Counted from the stretch's first letter, positions 1 to 5,968 are shown. The stretch: DNA of 7,422 nt from Methanomassiliicoccus sp. UBA386 (GCA_002498285.1 DAGU01000001.1:23340-30761); one strand, 5' to 3'. Notes: generated by a model not told the origin, from the letters alone. Program-made: numbers and translations.

Positions 1-33
1 GTCACGTTTTCTGATGAGGAAGGGCCGTTCAAT

Positions 34-1008
34 ATGATACATGGAGCGCGGTCGGAGAAAGCGGAGGGCATACAGCACGCCTCGGATGGAGGAGCTGCCT
101 CGCCCGAAGAAGCGGGGCCGATGGTGGATGATGAGCTCCTGCTCGTCACCCCCATGAGGAACGAGGCCGAGCACATCCATGACCTGATCGGCACCGTGCT
201 CCGCCAAACGATCCGCCCGGCCGCCTGGATACTGGTCGATGGCAATAGCGACGATGGATGCTCCGAGCGCGCGAGGAACTTGACAGAGCAGTACGATTGG
301 ATACATGTCATCGAGCAGACCGGATACTACGGCGCGGGCTACAGCCATCAGAACTTCGCATTGGGCGTTAACGATGGGGTCAGGCACGGCCTGGAGATGC
401 CCGGAATGGGAAACAGGATCCGCTACATCGCCAAGATCGACGCCTCGGTCGAACTGGCGCCTGATTTCCTGGAAAGGATGACCGCCGACATACGCTCCGA
501 CCAGCGTACAGCGTTCGTGTGCGGCCTTGAGGTGGATGTCGAGGCGCCGGACACCATCTACCATTCGGGCGATCCGTTCGTCGATCTCAACGACATCAGG
601 GTCTATCGCCGCGATTTCCTGGTCTCGCAGAACCTCTACCCGGTATCGGCCTCTCCCGACGCGGTGCTCATCGTTAAGGCAATGAACGAGGGGCTGGACG
701 CTCGCCTGTGCTCGTCCGCCAGGTTCCATGACAAGAGGGCCGGGGCGACCAAGATCGGCCGCTGGAAGGGCTACCTCCTTAAGGGGAGGGCGCTGTGGAA
801 CCTGAGCTACCACCCGCTGATCATCTTCGCCGACATCTTCTACTTCGGCCTGCTCAGGAAGCCGAGGTACCAGTTCACGGTGGTCATGTTCGGCTACCTT
901 CAGGGGTTCATCAATCAGGATGAGCGGATCCCCGACCCCGAGGTGGTGGACTATTTCTGGAGGCGGCGCCTCGCCGATGCCATGGATGCACATTTGAAGC
1001 GGGGTTAA
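34..1008 (+). CDS. Family 2 (GT-A fold) glycosyltransferase
   Basis: A 324-residue protein likely to transfer a sugar from a nucleotide-sugar donor in cell-surface polysaccharide or glycoprotein synthesis; donor and acceptor cannot be read. The GT-A domain begins near residue 36 with LLVTPMRNEAEHI, followed by WILVDGNSDDG (66-75), the usual nucleotide-binding first half. At the place of the metal-binding DxD there is KIDAS (135-139), so the second Asp is replaced. A C-terminal segment, roughly 235-310, has the RxGxT...W..G...YHP pattern seen in GT2 proteins of exopolysaccharide loci, with moderately hydrophobic stretches but no clear multi-span membrane domain. The start is uncertain: the frame is open to the left edge of the window, so the true start may lie outside; GAGG at 16-19 is rather far from ATG 34; ATG 121 (residue 30) would remove a low-complexity, disordered-looking leader. 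Family assignment is firm and specificity unknown. Confidence 0.82.
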   Translation: MIHGARSEKAEGIQHASDGGAASPEEAGPMVDDELLLVTPMRNEAEHIHDLIGTVLRQTIRPAAWILVDGNSDDGCSERARNLTEQYDWIHVIEQTGYYGAGYSHQNFALGVNDGVRHGLEMPGMGNRIRYIAKIDASVELAPDFLERMTADIRSDQRTAFVCGLEVDVEAPDTIYHSGDPFVDLNDIRVYRRDFLVSQNLYPVSASPDAVLIVKAMNEGLDARLCSSARFHDKRAGATKIGRWKGYLLKGRALWNLSYHPLIIFADIFYFGLLRKPRYQFTVVMFGYLQGFINQDERIPDPEVVDYFWRRRLADAMDAHLKRG

Positions 1009-1125
1009 GGCGAGCCGTGCGTCGAACAAGGTGTGCATCCCGAGCCCTCAGGAACATGGATCGGTGATGGGGAATATTCCCACTTAGGGGCTTGGGAAGA
1101 GTGAATGATCTCTGATAGAGCGCAA
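1009..1125. other. Intergenic gap with a 12-base perfect palindrome
   Basis: No gene is visible between the glycosyltransferase stop and the degenerate tRNA. The only structure is GGGAATATTCCC at 1070-1081, a perfect palindrome that could be a protein-binding site. No TATA-like box stands 25-35 bases ahead of the tRNA copy, unlike the intact copy. Confidence 0.5.
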
Positions 1126-1202
1126 GGGCCGTAGCTTAGCCTGGCTGGAGCGCCCGGCTGATAACCGCGAGGTCAAGAGCCCAAATCTCTTCGGGCCCAC
1201 CA
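1126..1202 (+). pseudogene. Degenerate tRNA-Ile(GAT) copy
   Basis: This 77-base stretch matches the intact tRNA-Ile at 3008-3085 except for three changes, all harmful to the cloverleaf. One C is missing from the 5' acceptor strand (GGGCCG instead of GGGCCCG), which leaves a six-base strand or two mismatches. The anticodon 3' strand is CCGCG instead of CCGGG, giving a C-C clash in the stem. The first T-loop base, the normally invariant T54, is C. The anticodon loop CTGATAA (GAT), D arm and encoded CCA are kept. No TATA-like box lies upstream and no T-run follows, while the intact copy has both. I therefore call it a pseudogene or remnant of duplication. An automated tRNA finder may still score it as a low-quality tRNA-Ile. 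Confidence 0.75.
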
Positions 1203-1310
1203 TTATGAACATCTTGAGGCATTGGCTATCGATCGCCCCATATGCCGCCCCTTGGCTTCGCATCATTTTGAGATCGTCAGAAGATGGCGTGGGCGATAGC
1301 ACATATCGAT

Positions 1311-2585
1311 TCAATCGCTATGCCTCTGGCGATAGACCAGATGCTCGAGCATCAAGGCCGCCACGATGCCCACCACGAAGCCGTTGGCGATAAGGGGGCG
1401 AACAGTGGCCGGGAATTCAGCCGCGACCGCATCGGGAAGGAACGATACGATGGTCCCAAGGAGCAGCGGGACCCCTATGATCACTCCCTCATCGAAGGTC
1501 CTCACAGCGTTGTTCTCCTGCCCTAGCATGAGCCCTGCCGAGATCTGCGCCACCATGACGAAAGCCAGGACGACGCCTATGACCGGACCGGGGATGCTGC
1601 TCAAGTAGCCGATGGCCAGTGGGGACATGGCCATGAGCGCAAGTATCACGCCCGCGGGGACCAGGGCGAACCGGGATGCGCATCTCGTGGCGGCTATGAC
1701 GCCAGGGCTTAGCGAGAAGTTGACCGGACCGACCACTCCGGTGAGGCCGGCCAGGGCGTTTCCCAGGCCGGTGACGGTGACTCCACGGTCAACGCGCTTG
1801 CCCATGTCGTCCGCCGCAAGAAGGCCGCCGACCGACCGAATGGACCCCAGATCGTTGATGGCGAGCGCCAGGAAGCATACCAGGAACGCTGCAAGGACGC
1901 CTACATCGGGCATGGCGAGCGGGCCGAGGAGCTCGGTGGGGAGAGCGAGCGGCGTGCCCTCTGGCGGCATAGGGACCGCGCCGAAGACCGCGACGTATGC
2001 CAGACTGCCGATGATTATCGCCCATAGCGCCAGGGTCGATTTCCATATCCCTTTCAGGTATCCGTTCGCGATGAAAAGGATGAGCGCGAAAGCGATGGCG
2101 AAGAGAAAGGTATGCGACGGCGGGGCCACGCCACCGCCATCAGTGATCAGGTCGAGGATCACCGGGGCCAGAGTGAACGCGATCAATATCAGCACGACCG
2201 TGATGACCCGAGGCGTGAAGAGGCGTTCGAGATGCTTGAAGAGGCCTGCCGCGGCGACCCCTGCCAATATCAGACCTCCGATAAGCAACGATGAGTTGAT
2301 CGCACCGAAACCCGCATCAAGGCTGGCCAGTATGCCGATCAAGAGCACCGTTGCCGGGCCGACCACCAGGGGCAGCCTGTGGCCCAGATACAATTGAGCG
2401 AGAAGGACGAGGGCGGTGATCAGAAAGAGCTTTTGAAGATAAGGTATGGCCGGACCCCCATAGAGGTCGGCGACCACTTTGCCGATGATCAGGATGGCGG
2501 GCACGCTCACCGCCAGCCATTGCAGGCCGAGGATGAGCTGGGCTGTTGGTTTAGGGCGGTCATCTATGCCATACGTGAGCTTCAT
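1311..2585 (-). CDS. NCS2-family nucleobase (uracil/xanthine-type) permease
   Basis: An integral membrane transporter of 424 residues, very hydrophobic throughout, with about 12 to 14 membrane segments, the usual size of the nucleobase-cation symporter 2 family. The N-terminal KLTYGIDDRPK followed by LILGLQWLAV matches the family opening (YGxDDKPP...LGLQH), here with W instead of H. The region around residues 285-301 (VGPVNFSLSPGVIAATR) aligns with the family signature, represented in UraA by the stretch ending GENIGVMAITR. The essential Glu of that motif is absent (Leu292/Ser293), and the other substrate Glu of UraA (ISEH) corresponds to Asp245 (INDL), so the substrate is uncertain. I chose ATG 2585 because the family N-terminus starts there; ATG 2609 would add eight unusual residues. 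A TATATAAT box at 2643-2650 on this strand fits a transcript starting near 2618. The gene stands alone between two tRNA-Ile copies. Confidence 0.85.
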   Translation of the reverse strand: MKLTYGIDDRPKPTAQLILGLQWLAVSVPAILIIGKVVADLYGGPAIPYLQKLFLITALVLLAQLYLGHRLPLVVGPATVLLIGILASLDAGFGAINSSLLIGGLILAGVAAAGLFKHLERLFTPRVITVVLILIAFTLAPVILDLITDGGGVAPPSHTFLFAIAFALILFIANGYLKGIWKSTLALWAIIIGSLAYVAVFGAVPMPPEGTPLALPTELLGPLAMPDVGVLAAFLVCFLALAINDLGSIRSVGGLLAADDMGKRVDRGVTVTGLGNALAGLTGVVGPVNFSLSPGVIAATRCASRFALVPAGVILALMAMSPLAIGYLSSIPGPVIGVVLAFVMVAQISAGLMLGQENNAVRTFDEGVIIGVPLLLGTIVSFLPDAVAAEFPATVRPLIANGFVVGIVAALMLEHLVYRQRHSD

Positions 2586-2642
2586 CAGGATCGTTCCTGG
2601 CCATATCATCGGCCATGGCGCCTCTTCAGGAAGGCGCTCCGG

Positions 2643-2650
2643 ATTATATA
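2643..2650 (-). promoter_or_regulatory. TATA box of the NCS2 permease gene
   Basis: On the minus strand the sequence reads TATATAAT inside GATATATAATCC. Transcription would be expected about 25 bases downstream, near 2618, leaving a leader of about 33 bases before ATG 2585 or about 9 before ATG 2609. Read by eye, not scored with a matrix. Confidence 0.55.
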
Positions 2651-2967
2651 TCGATTCTATCCATCATGACCGAATATTAGTCTCATCGCACGTTGGCATC
2701 CCATGGGAGAACCGCCTCGAATGAGACGGGCGCTCCTTATCTTTCTGGACCCGGCAACGCCTTCGATGCGGGGCGATGAACGCCGTCCCCGTTCCCTGAA
2801 AGATCCGTTCCTGCCCTTCGAACGTTCTCGGAACGCAGATGCGTCGAGATGCGACCTCAAAACTCCCGGCCGGGAGGTGCTCGAGCGGAGGACCATCGGC
2901 CGACAAAATGCTCAGCTGAATTCTAAAATTTTATTCGGCCAAAGATGAATATTTCCAATGGACCAGG
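2651..2967. other. Intergenic region without a recognisable gene
   Basis: About 320 bases between the permease promoter and the intact tRNA promoter. Three overlapping open frames of 79-81 codons exist (2657-2896 and 2664-2906 on minus, 2703-2948 on plus), but their translations are Arg/Ser-rich with no domain, no good ribosome site and no conserved look, so I treat them as chance. Visible structure: GAACGTTC palindrome at 2820-2827; a perfect 14-base palindrome CTCCCGGCCGGGAG at 2863-2876 which, read on minus, is followed by TTTT; and an AT-rich patch near 2921-2935. A small RNA or decayed gene cannot be excluded. Confidence 0.45.
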
Positions 2968-2980
2968 GAAACCTTTAAAA
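2968..2980 (+). promoter_or_regulatory. Archaeal BRE/TATA promoter of tRNA-Ile
   Basis: GAAACC followed by TTTAAAA (2974-2980) lies about 28-34 bases ahead of the first base of the mature tRNA, the expected spacing for a TATA box with transcription beginning a few bases upstream of the tRNA. The box is absent in front of the degenerate copy. Confidence 0.7.
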
Positions 2981-3007
2981 TGGTAAGCGGTATTCGGTGG
3001 AGTACAA

Positions 3008-3085
3008 GGGCCCGTAGCTTAGCCTGGCTGGAGCGCCCGGCTGATAACCGGGAGGTCAAGAGTCCAAATCTCTTCGGGCCCACCA
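3008..3085 (+). tRNA. tRNA-Ile(GAT)
   Basis: A complete cloverleaf of 75 bases plus encoded CCA. The acceptor stem GGGCCCG pairs perfectly with CGGGCCC. The D stem is GCTT/GAGC with one G-U pair. The anticodon stem CCCGG/CCGGG encloses the loop CTGATAA, giving anticodon GAT, which reads isoleucine ATC/ATT codons. A five-base variable loop is followed by T stem AAGAG/CTCTT with loop TCCAAAT, discriminator A and CCA. There is no intron. A TATA box precedes it and a seven-T run follows at 3115-3121. It differs from the upstream copy at only three positions. Confidence 0.96.
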
Positions 3086-3114
3086 TCACTGTCCTTTTCA
3101 CCATCTCGCATCAG

Positions 3115-3121
3115 TTTTTTT
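3115..3121 (+). terminator. T-run terminator of tRNA-Ile
   Basis: Seven consecutive T bases on the plus strand start 29 bases after the tRNA 3' end, with a shorter CCTTTTC tract at 3092-3098 before it. Archaeal RNA polymerase commonly stops at such T-runs without a hairpin. No comparable run follows the degenerate copy. Confidence 0.6.
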
Positions 3122-3232
3122 ACTGCATCTATCGGCGATACTAAGATCCTCGAGCTGCGAAAGCCGCTCCTCACGTAGTTCCGATCGTCGGCGCCCATGT
3201 TCCATCGTCCGAGACGGCGTCAAACGGATCGG

Positions 3233-3466
3233 TCATTTCAGAAGCAGTTGGATGTCGGCCACCTTTTCGCTCATCAACCGATATGAGTCCATGACCCCCC
3301 GGTTGTAGAATTCCGGCGCCAGCTCCTCGGTGATGAAATCAAGGACCATTTCCGAAGCCAGATGGCCCATCTCTTCGCCTCGTTCCTTTAGGAAAAAGTT
3401 CCTGATGGACTTGGTCATCTCATCCTTGGTGGCGCGGTCCAGTTGGATGCCGTTTTTCGAGGTCAT
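3233..3466 (-). CDS. DUF2164 family small protein
   Basis: A 77-residue soluble, charged, mostly helical protein of unknown biochemical function. The pattern IQLDRATKDEMTKSIRNFF, then EEMGHLASEMVLDFITEEL and PEFYNRGVMDS, then a helix ending in a short hydrophobic tail, matches my recollection of the DUF2164 family (I-x-L...I..YF..E..EE.G.L.A...LDF....I.P..YN). Length is typical of that family. I chose ATG 3466, preceded by AGGATGG as a plausible ribosome site; an upstream TTG at 3472 would add two residues. A weak TATA-like CATTATC lies about 35 bases upstream on the minus strand. It probably has its own transcript, since a strong terminator-like palindrome separates it from the next upstream gene. 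Confidence 0.8.
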   Translation of the reverse strand: MTSKNGIQLDRATKDEMTKSIRNFFLKERGEEMGHLASEMVLDFITEELAPEFYNRGVMDSYRLMSEKVADIQLLLK

Positions 3467-3550
3467 ATGCAACCATCCTGGATGGCCTATGCGTCACAGA
3501 TAATGCTTTCGTAGCCGTGCGCCCCGACGCCGGCCGTCCTCCGGGCGACA

Positions 3551-3582
3551 GAAAAGAATGGCCGCTCCCCGCGGGGAGCGGC
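3551..3582 (-). terminator. GC-rich hairpin terminator after the 117-residue gene
   Basis: Bases 3561-3582 form a perfect 22-base palindrome (GCCGCTCCCCG and its exact reverse complement), able to fold as a strong stem. On the minus strand it is followed by CATTCTTTTC, a U-rich tail in RNA. It lies about 45 bases after the stop of the minus-strand 117-residue gene and before the DUF2164 gene, the right place for a terminator. An operator is an alternative reading. Confidence 0.6.
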
Positions 3583-3625
3583 GTGTGAAAAGGGTGAAGT
3601 CTTACAGCATGACCTGCCAGGCCAT

Positions 3626-3979
3626 TTAGGCCAGCAGGACGTCCGCCGGAAGCTGGTCCTTCTTCGCCTGATACGCCGCCCTGATGTACGGCGCGGCCTC
3701 GGCCGGCGAACCGGATAGGTAGGTCTTGCCGTCGCGGACCTCGGCCTTGACGGTGATCTTGTTGGCTAGCCAGGCGTCCGAGCATAGGAACCGGGCCTGT
3801 TCCTGGACCATCTCTGCGGGAGACATCGGGGGTTTGGCCGGCGCGGGGGCAGGCTGAGCAGCGGCGGGCGCTTTGGGCTCTGCAGCTGGAGCGGCAGTCT
3901 CCTTAGCGGGGGCAGACTGCTTGTCGCTTCCGCCGAATAACTTGCGCAGTTTGGAAAACACTCCTTCCTTGGACTCCAT
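3626..3979 (-). CDS. Hypothetical protein with Ala/Pro-rich linker
   Basis: A 117-residue protein that I do not recognise. It has three parts: a short basic amphipathic N-terminus (VFSKLRKLFGG, 7-17); a low-complexity Ala/Pro/Lys/Glu linker (about 22-52, rich in PAPAPA-type repeats); and a compact C-terminal region (53-117) with two likely helices, a basic beta hairpin (ITVKAEVRDGKTYLSG, 75-90) and another helix ending in LPADVLLA. There is one Cys (66), no signal peptide and no membrane segment. The architecture suggests a small domain tethered by a flexible arm, with the N-terminal helix possibly touching membrane or partner. ATG 3979 is supported by GAGG at 3986-3989. An AT-rich box at 4013-4019 may be its promoter and a strong hairpin follows, so it looks like a real single-gene unit. 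Confidence 0.7.
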   Translation of the reverse strand: MESKEGVFSKLRKLFGGSDKQSAPAKETAAPAAEPKAPAAAQPAPAPAKPPMSPAEMVQEQARFLCSDAWLANKITVKAEVRDGKTYLSGSPAEAAPYIRAAYQAKKDQLPADVLLA

Positions 3980-4012
3980 GATATTCCTCGCCGGGGTGAT
4001 GAGTACATCTCC

Positions 4013-4019
4013 TTTTTAA
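4013..4019 (-). promoter_or_regulatory. Possible TATA box of the 117-residue gene
   Basis: The minus strand reads ATGATTAAAAAGG here, about 35 bases ahead of ATG 3979. Spacing fits a short leader. The match to a TATA consensus is moderate. Confidence 0.4.
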
Positions 4020-4235
4020 TCATTGGTAAAAGAAATCAATTTTAACGAACGTTCGGGCGCTGTTTTCGCACCATTCCACGCGTTACGGCCTTTTTCGTGA
4101 ACGCACTGCCGTATCCGCAATGACAGCGGCCGCAAGGGACGAATGAACGTGTTCTCATATGATGCAACTGATCGAAAGCATGACGGGAGCACGTTGCAAC
4201 GTGCCGTCGCTCCGGAACGTTACCATCACCAACTG
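4020..4235. other. Divergent intergenic region
   Basis: Region between the divergent 117-residue gene and the MFS gene. It holds the perfect palindrome CGAACGTTCG (4046-4055). The stretch from ATG 4159 is open in the MFS frame, but its 38 codons have noticeably less G/C in third position than the transporter body and no clear ribosome site, so I think most of it is upstream DNA and not coding. Confidence 0.45.
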
Positions 4236-4248
4236 GAAAGATAATCTA
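4236..4248 (+). promoter_or_regulatory. Possible BRE/TATA promoter of the MFS gene
   Basis: GGAAAG followed by ATAATCTA lies about 25-37 bases ahead of ATG 4273. If used, transcription would begin within a few bases of that ATG and the mRNA would be leaderless or nearly so, which also explains the lack of a ribosome site. Confidence 0.4.
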
Positions 4249-4272
4249 GTCATACGTCCTGCTCCCGCTCGC

Positions 4273-5559
4273 ATGGCGACGGGTCGCGAGGCCGGCAGGA
4301 AGGTCCTGTCCACATACGTGTTCAACCAGTCGGTACATTACTTTATAACCGGCATCACATTCCCGATCCTCGTACTTCTCATCATGGACAAGGGGCTGGG
4401 CATCGCCGAGGCCGGCGTTGCCTTGGCCGCTTACTCGGCCGCCACCATCCTTCTCGAGCTTCCGTCGGGCAGCCTGGCCGACACCATTGGCCGCAAGAAC
4501 ATATACCTCCTGTCGCTGGGCATCCAGGCGGCCGGCGGCCTGGCGCTGCTGCTCTCCTTCGATCTCGTCACCGTGATGGCGGCGGCCGCCACCATGGGCG
4601 CGGCCAGGGCCTTCTCGTCCGGTTCCATAGACGCATGGTTCATCGACGAGTACCGCCGGGCAGAGCCTGACGGCAACATACAGCACGCGCTGGCCCGGGC
4701 AGGCACCTTCACCCCCCTAGGGCTGGGAATTGGCTCCCTGGCAGGAGGCGCCATCCCCAGCCTGAGCGGCATATGGGGCCCCGTCATCCCGCTCAGCACC
4801 TACTCCATGAACATCGTGGTGATGGAGCTCATGGTGGCGGTGCAGTTCATCCTGACCGTGGCGATGGTGCAGGAGAACGTGACGCAACACGCTGACAAGC
4901 TCGGCTCCGTCGCCGGACGCCTGCAGAACGTCATCGCCACCTCGTTCCGCCATGGGGTAAAGAACCGCACCGTGCTTTTGCTGCTGTTCGCCACCCTGCT
5001 CTTCGGCATCTCGCTGAGCAGCCTGGAACTGCTGTGGCAGCCTCGCGTTCAATCCATCCTGGGGACGTCAGAGCTGTCCTGGGTGCTGGGCGTCCTCGCT
5101 GCTGGATACTTCTTCTCCGCCTCCGCCGGCTCCGTGCTCTCCACCCGCGTCTGCGGCCTCTTCCATGACCGATACCCGTTCGTGGTCTTCGCGTTCCGCC
5201 TCCTGGCCGGCGTGCTGCTCCTCCTGCTGGCCTTCCAGGACACCATCCTGGGCTTTGCGCTGTTCTACTTCCTCATCCTCATGACCGAGGGCGTGGCCGA
5301 TCCGCCGGACGCCACCATGTACAACGCCGAGCTGCCCGGTCCGGTGCGTTCGACCATGCTGTCGTTCAAGTCGCTGGTGCTGCAGATCGGCGGACTGGTC
5401 GGCACCCTGGTCATCGGCTTCCTGGCCGGAGCGTACTCCATCGGCCTGGCCTGGACGGTGGCGGCGGTCATCCTGGGCGCGTCGTCCCTATCCTACCTCT
5501 TCCTAGCGCTCAGGAGCGCCCCCGTGCCCGTCTCCGAAGAGACGATCGGGACGGCTTGA
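4273..5559 (+). CDS. Major facilitator superfamily (MFS) transporter
   Basis: A 428-residue polytopic membrane protein with about 12 membrane segments in two six-helix halves and a hydrophilic loop between them (around 200-232). The cytoplasmic loop between helices 2 and 3 carries ELPSGSLADTIGRKN (about 62-76), the classic MFS motif A. It is followed by GAARAFSSGSIDAWFIDE, a form common in drug/metabolite exporter-like MFS proteins. In the second half, ELPGPVRSTMLSFKSL resembles the equivalent loop. The substrate cannot be told. The frame opens earlier at ATG 4159, adding 38 residues of atypical composition; I prefer ATG 4273 because the protein there resembles MFS N-termini and a TATA-like box stands just upstream. 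The 3' end overlaps the DUF454 gene on the opposite strand by 50 bases. Confidence 0.85.
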   Translation: MATGREAGRKVLSTYVFNQSVHYFITGITFPILVLLIMDKGLGIAEAGVALAAYSAATILLELPSGSLADTIGRKNIYLLSLGIQAAGGLALLLSFDLVTVMAAAATMGAARAFSSGSIDAWFIDEYRRAEPDGNIQHALARAGTFTPLGLGIGSLAGGAIPSLSGIWGPVIPLSTYSMNIVVMELMVAVQFILTVAMVQENVTQHADKLGSVAGRLQNVIATSFRHGVKNRTVLLLLFATLLFGISLSSLELLWQPRVQSILGTSELSWVLGVLAAGYFFSASAGSVLSTRVCGLFHDRYPFVVFAFRLLAGVLLLLLAFQDTILGFALFYFLILMTEGVADPPDATMYNAELPGPVRSTMLSFKSLVLQIGGLVGTLVIGFLAGAYSIGLAWTVAAVILGASSLSYLFLALRSAPVPVSEETIGTA

Positions 5560-5968
5560 CGGGCAAGCGAATGACGTGCGTGGACACCGCCGCGGCCGCG
5601 GGGACGATCGCCAGTAGGGTCCAGGGAGGCAGCTCGAAGAACAGGAACGAAAAGCTCAGGGAGGCCCACAGGAAGGTAATGGACAGGAGCTTCAGGCCCC
5701 ACGAGACCCCCTTCCCATTCAGGTAGTCCGATACTATGAGGCCAAAGAAGCGGTTGGTGGTGAGCCAGCAGTACATCGTTCTCGAGCCGCGCAGGTAGCA
5801 AGCGGCCGCGGCCAGCACGAACGGTGCCGTGGGCATCACCGGCAAAGCCATCCCGATGATGCCCAGTATCAGGGCCAGTGTCCCCAGGAAGTTCCACTTG
5901 AACCTCTGCAGTTTGGTTAGCTTCTCAGGGCTGCAACGATCGGCACCGACCAGCTCATCCACCGTCAT
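5510..5968 (-). CDS. DUF454 (YbaN-like) membrane protein
   Basis: A 152-residue small membrane protein of unknown function. The core LALILGIIGMALPVMPTAPF followed by VLAAAACYLRGS matches the DUF454/YbaN signature (LG..LP.LPT.PF.L.A..C..R), then a WL...FFG..V.DY linker, and two more hydrophobic helices (about 93-110 and 115-133). Four membrane segments are likely. The C-terminus is strongly basic (RSSLRRRARGRS) and is encoded entirely within DNA that also encodes the end of the MFS transporter. I chose ATG 5968 (MTVDELVG); ATG 5977 would add three residues, and the frame stays open to 6097 with unlikely sequence. It lies 136 bases after the ArsD-like gene on the same strand, so co-transcription is possible but not shown. 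Confidence 0.8.
   Translation of the reverse strand: MTVDELVGADRCSPEKLTKLQRFKWNFLGTLALILGIIGMALPVMPTAPFVLAAAACYLRGSRTMYCWLTTNRFFGLIVSDYLNGKGVSWGLKLLSITFLWASLSFSFLFFELPPWTLLAIVPAAAAVSTHVIRLPVKPSRSSLRRRARGRS

Noticed and set aside
1225..1300. Imperfect inverted repeat GCTATCGATCGCCC / GGGCGATAGC just past the permease stop
   Set aside because: The arms match only with a four-base insertion, are 50 bases apart and have no U-run, so they are not convincing as a terminator.
1612..2397. 261-codon open frame on plus, antisense to the permease
   Set aside because: Its translation is rich in Arg/Pro/Ser/Ala with no domain, and the opposite strand encodes a clear NCS2 permease; it is a shadow of GC-rich codon use.
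2664..2906. 80-codon minus-strand frame in the gene-poor region (with overlapping frames on both strands)
   Set aside because: Several frames are open at once, the translations are basic and low in recognisable structure, and no start is supported.
3019..3198. 59-codon minus-strand frame starting 34 bases after the DUF2164 stop and running into the antisense of the intact tRNA
   Set aside because: The first 35 residues look mildly protein-like, but the rest is the antisense of the tRNA, the ribosome site is weak and no family is recognisable. Antisense-tRNA frames are a common annotation artefact.
4246..4686. 146-codon minus-strand frame antisense to the MFS gene
   Set aside because: Gly/Arg/Val-rich shadow of a well-supported transporter.
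5554..5568. Small hairpin GCTTG-ACGGG-CAAGC at the MFS stop codon
   Set aside because: Only five pairs, no T-run after it, and it lies in the DUF454 coding sequence.
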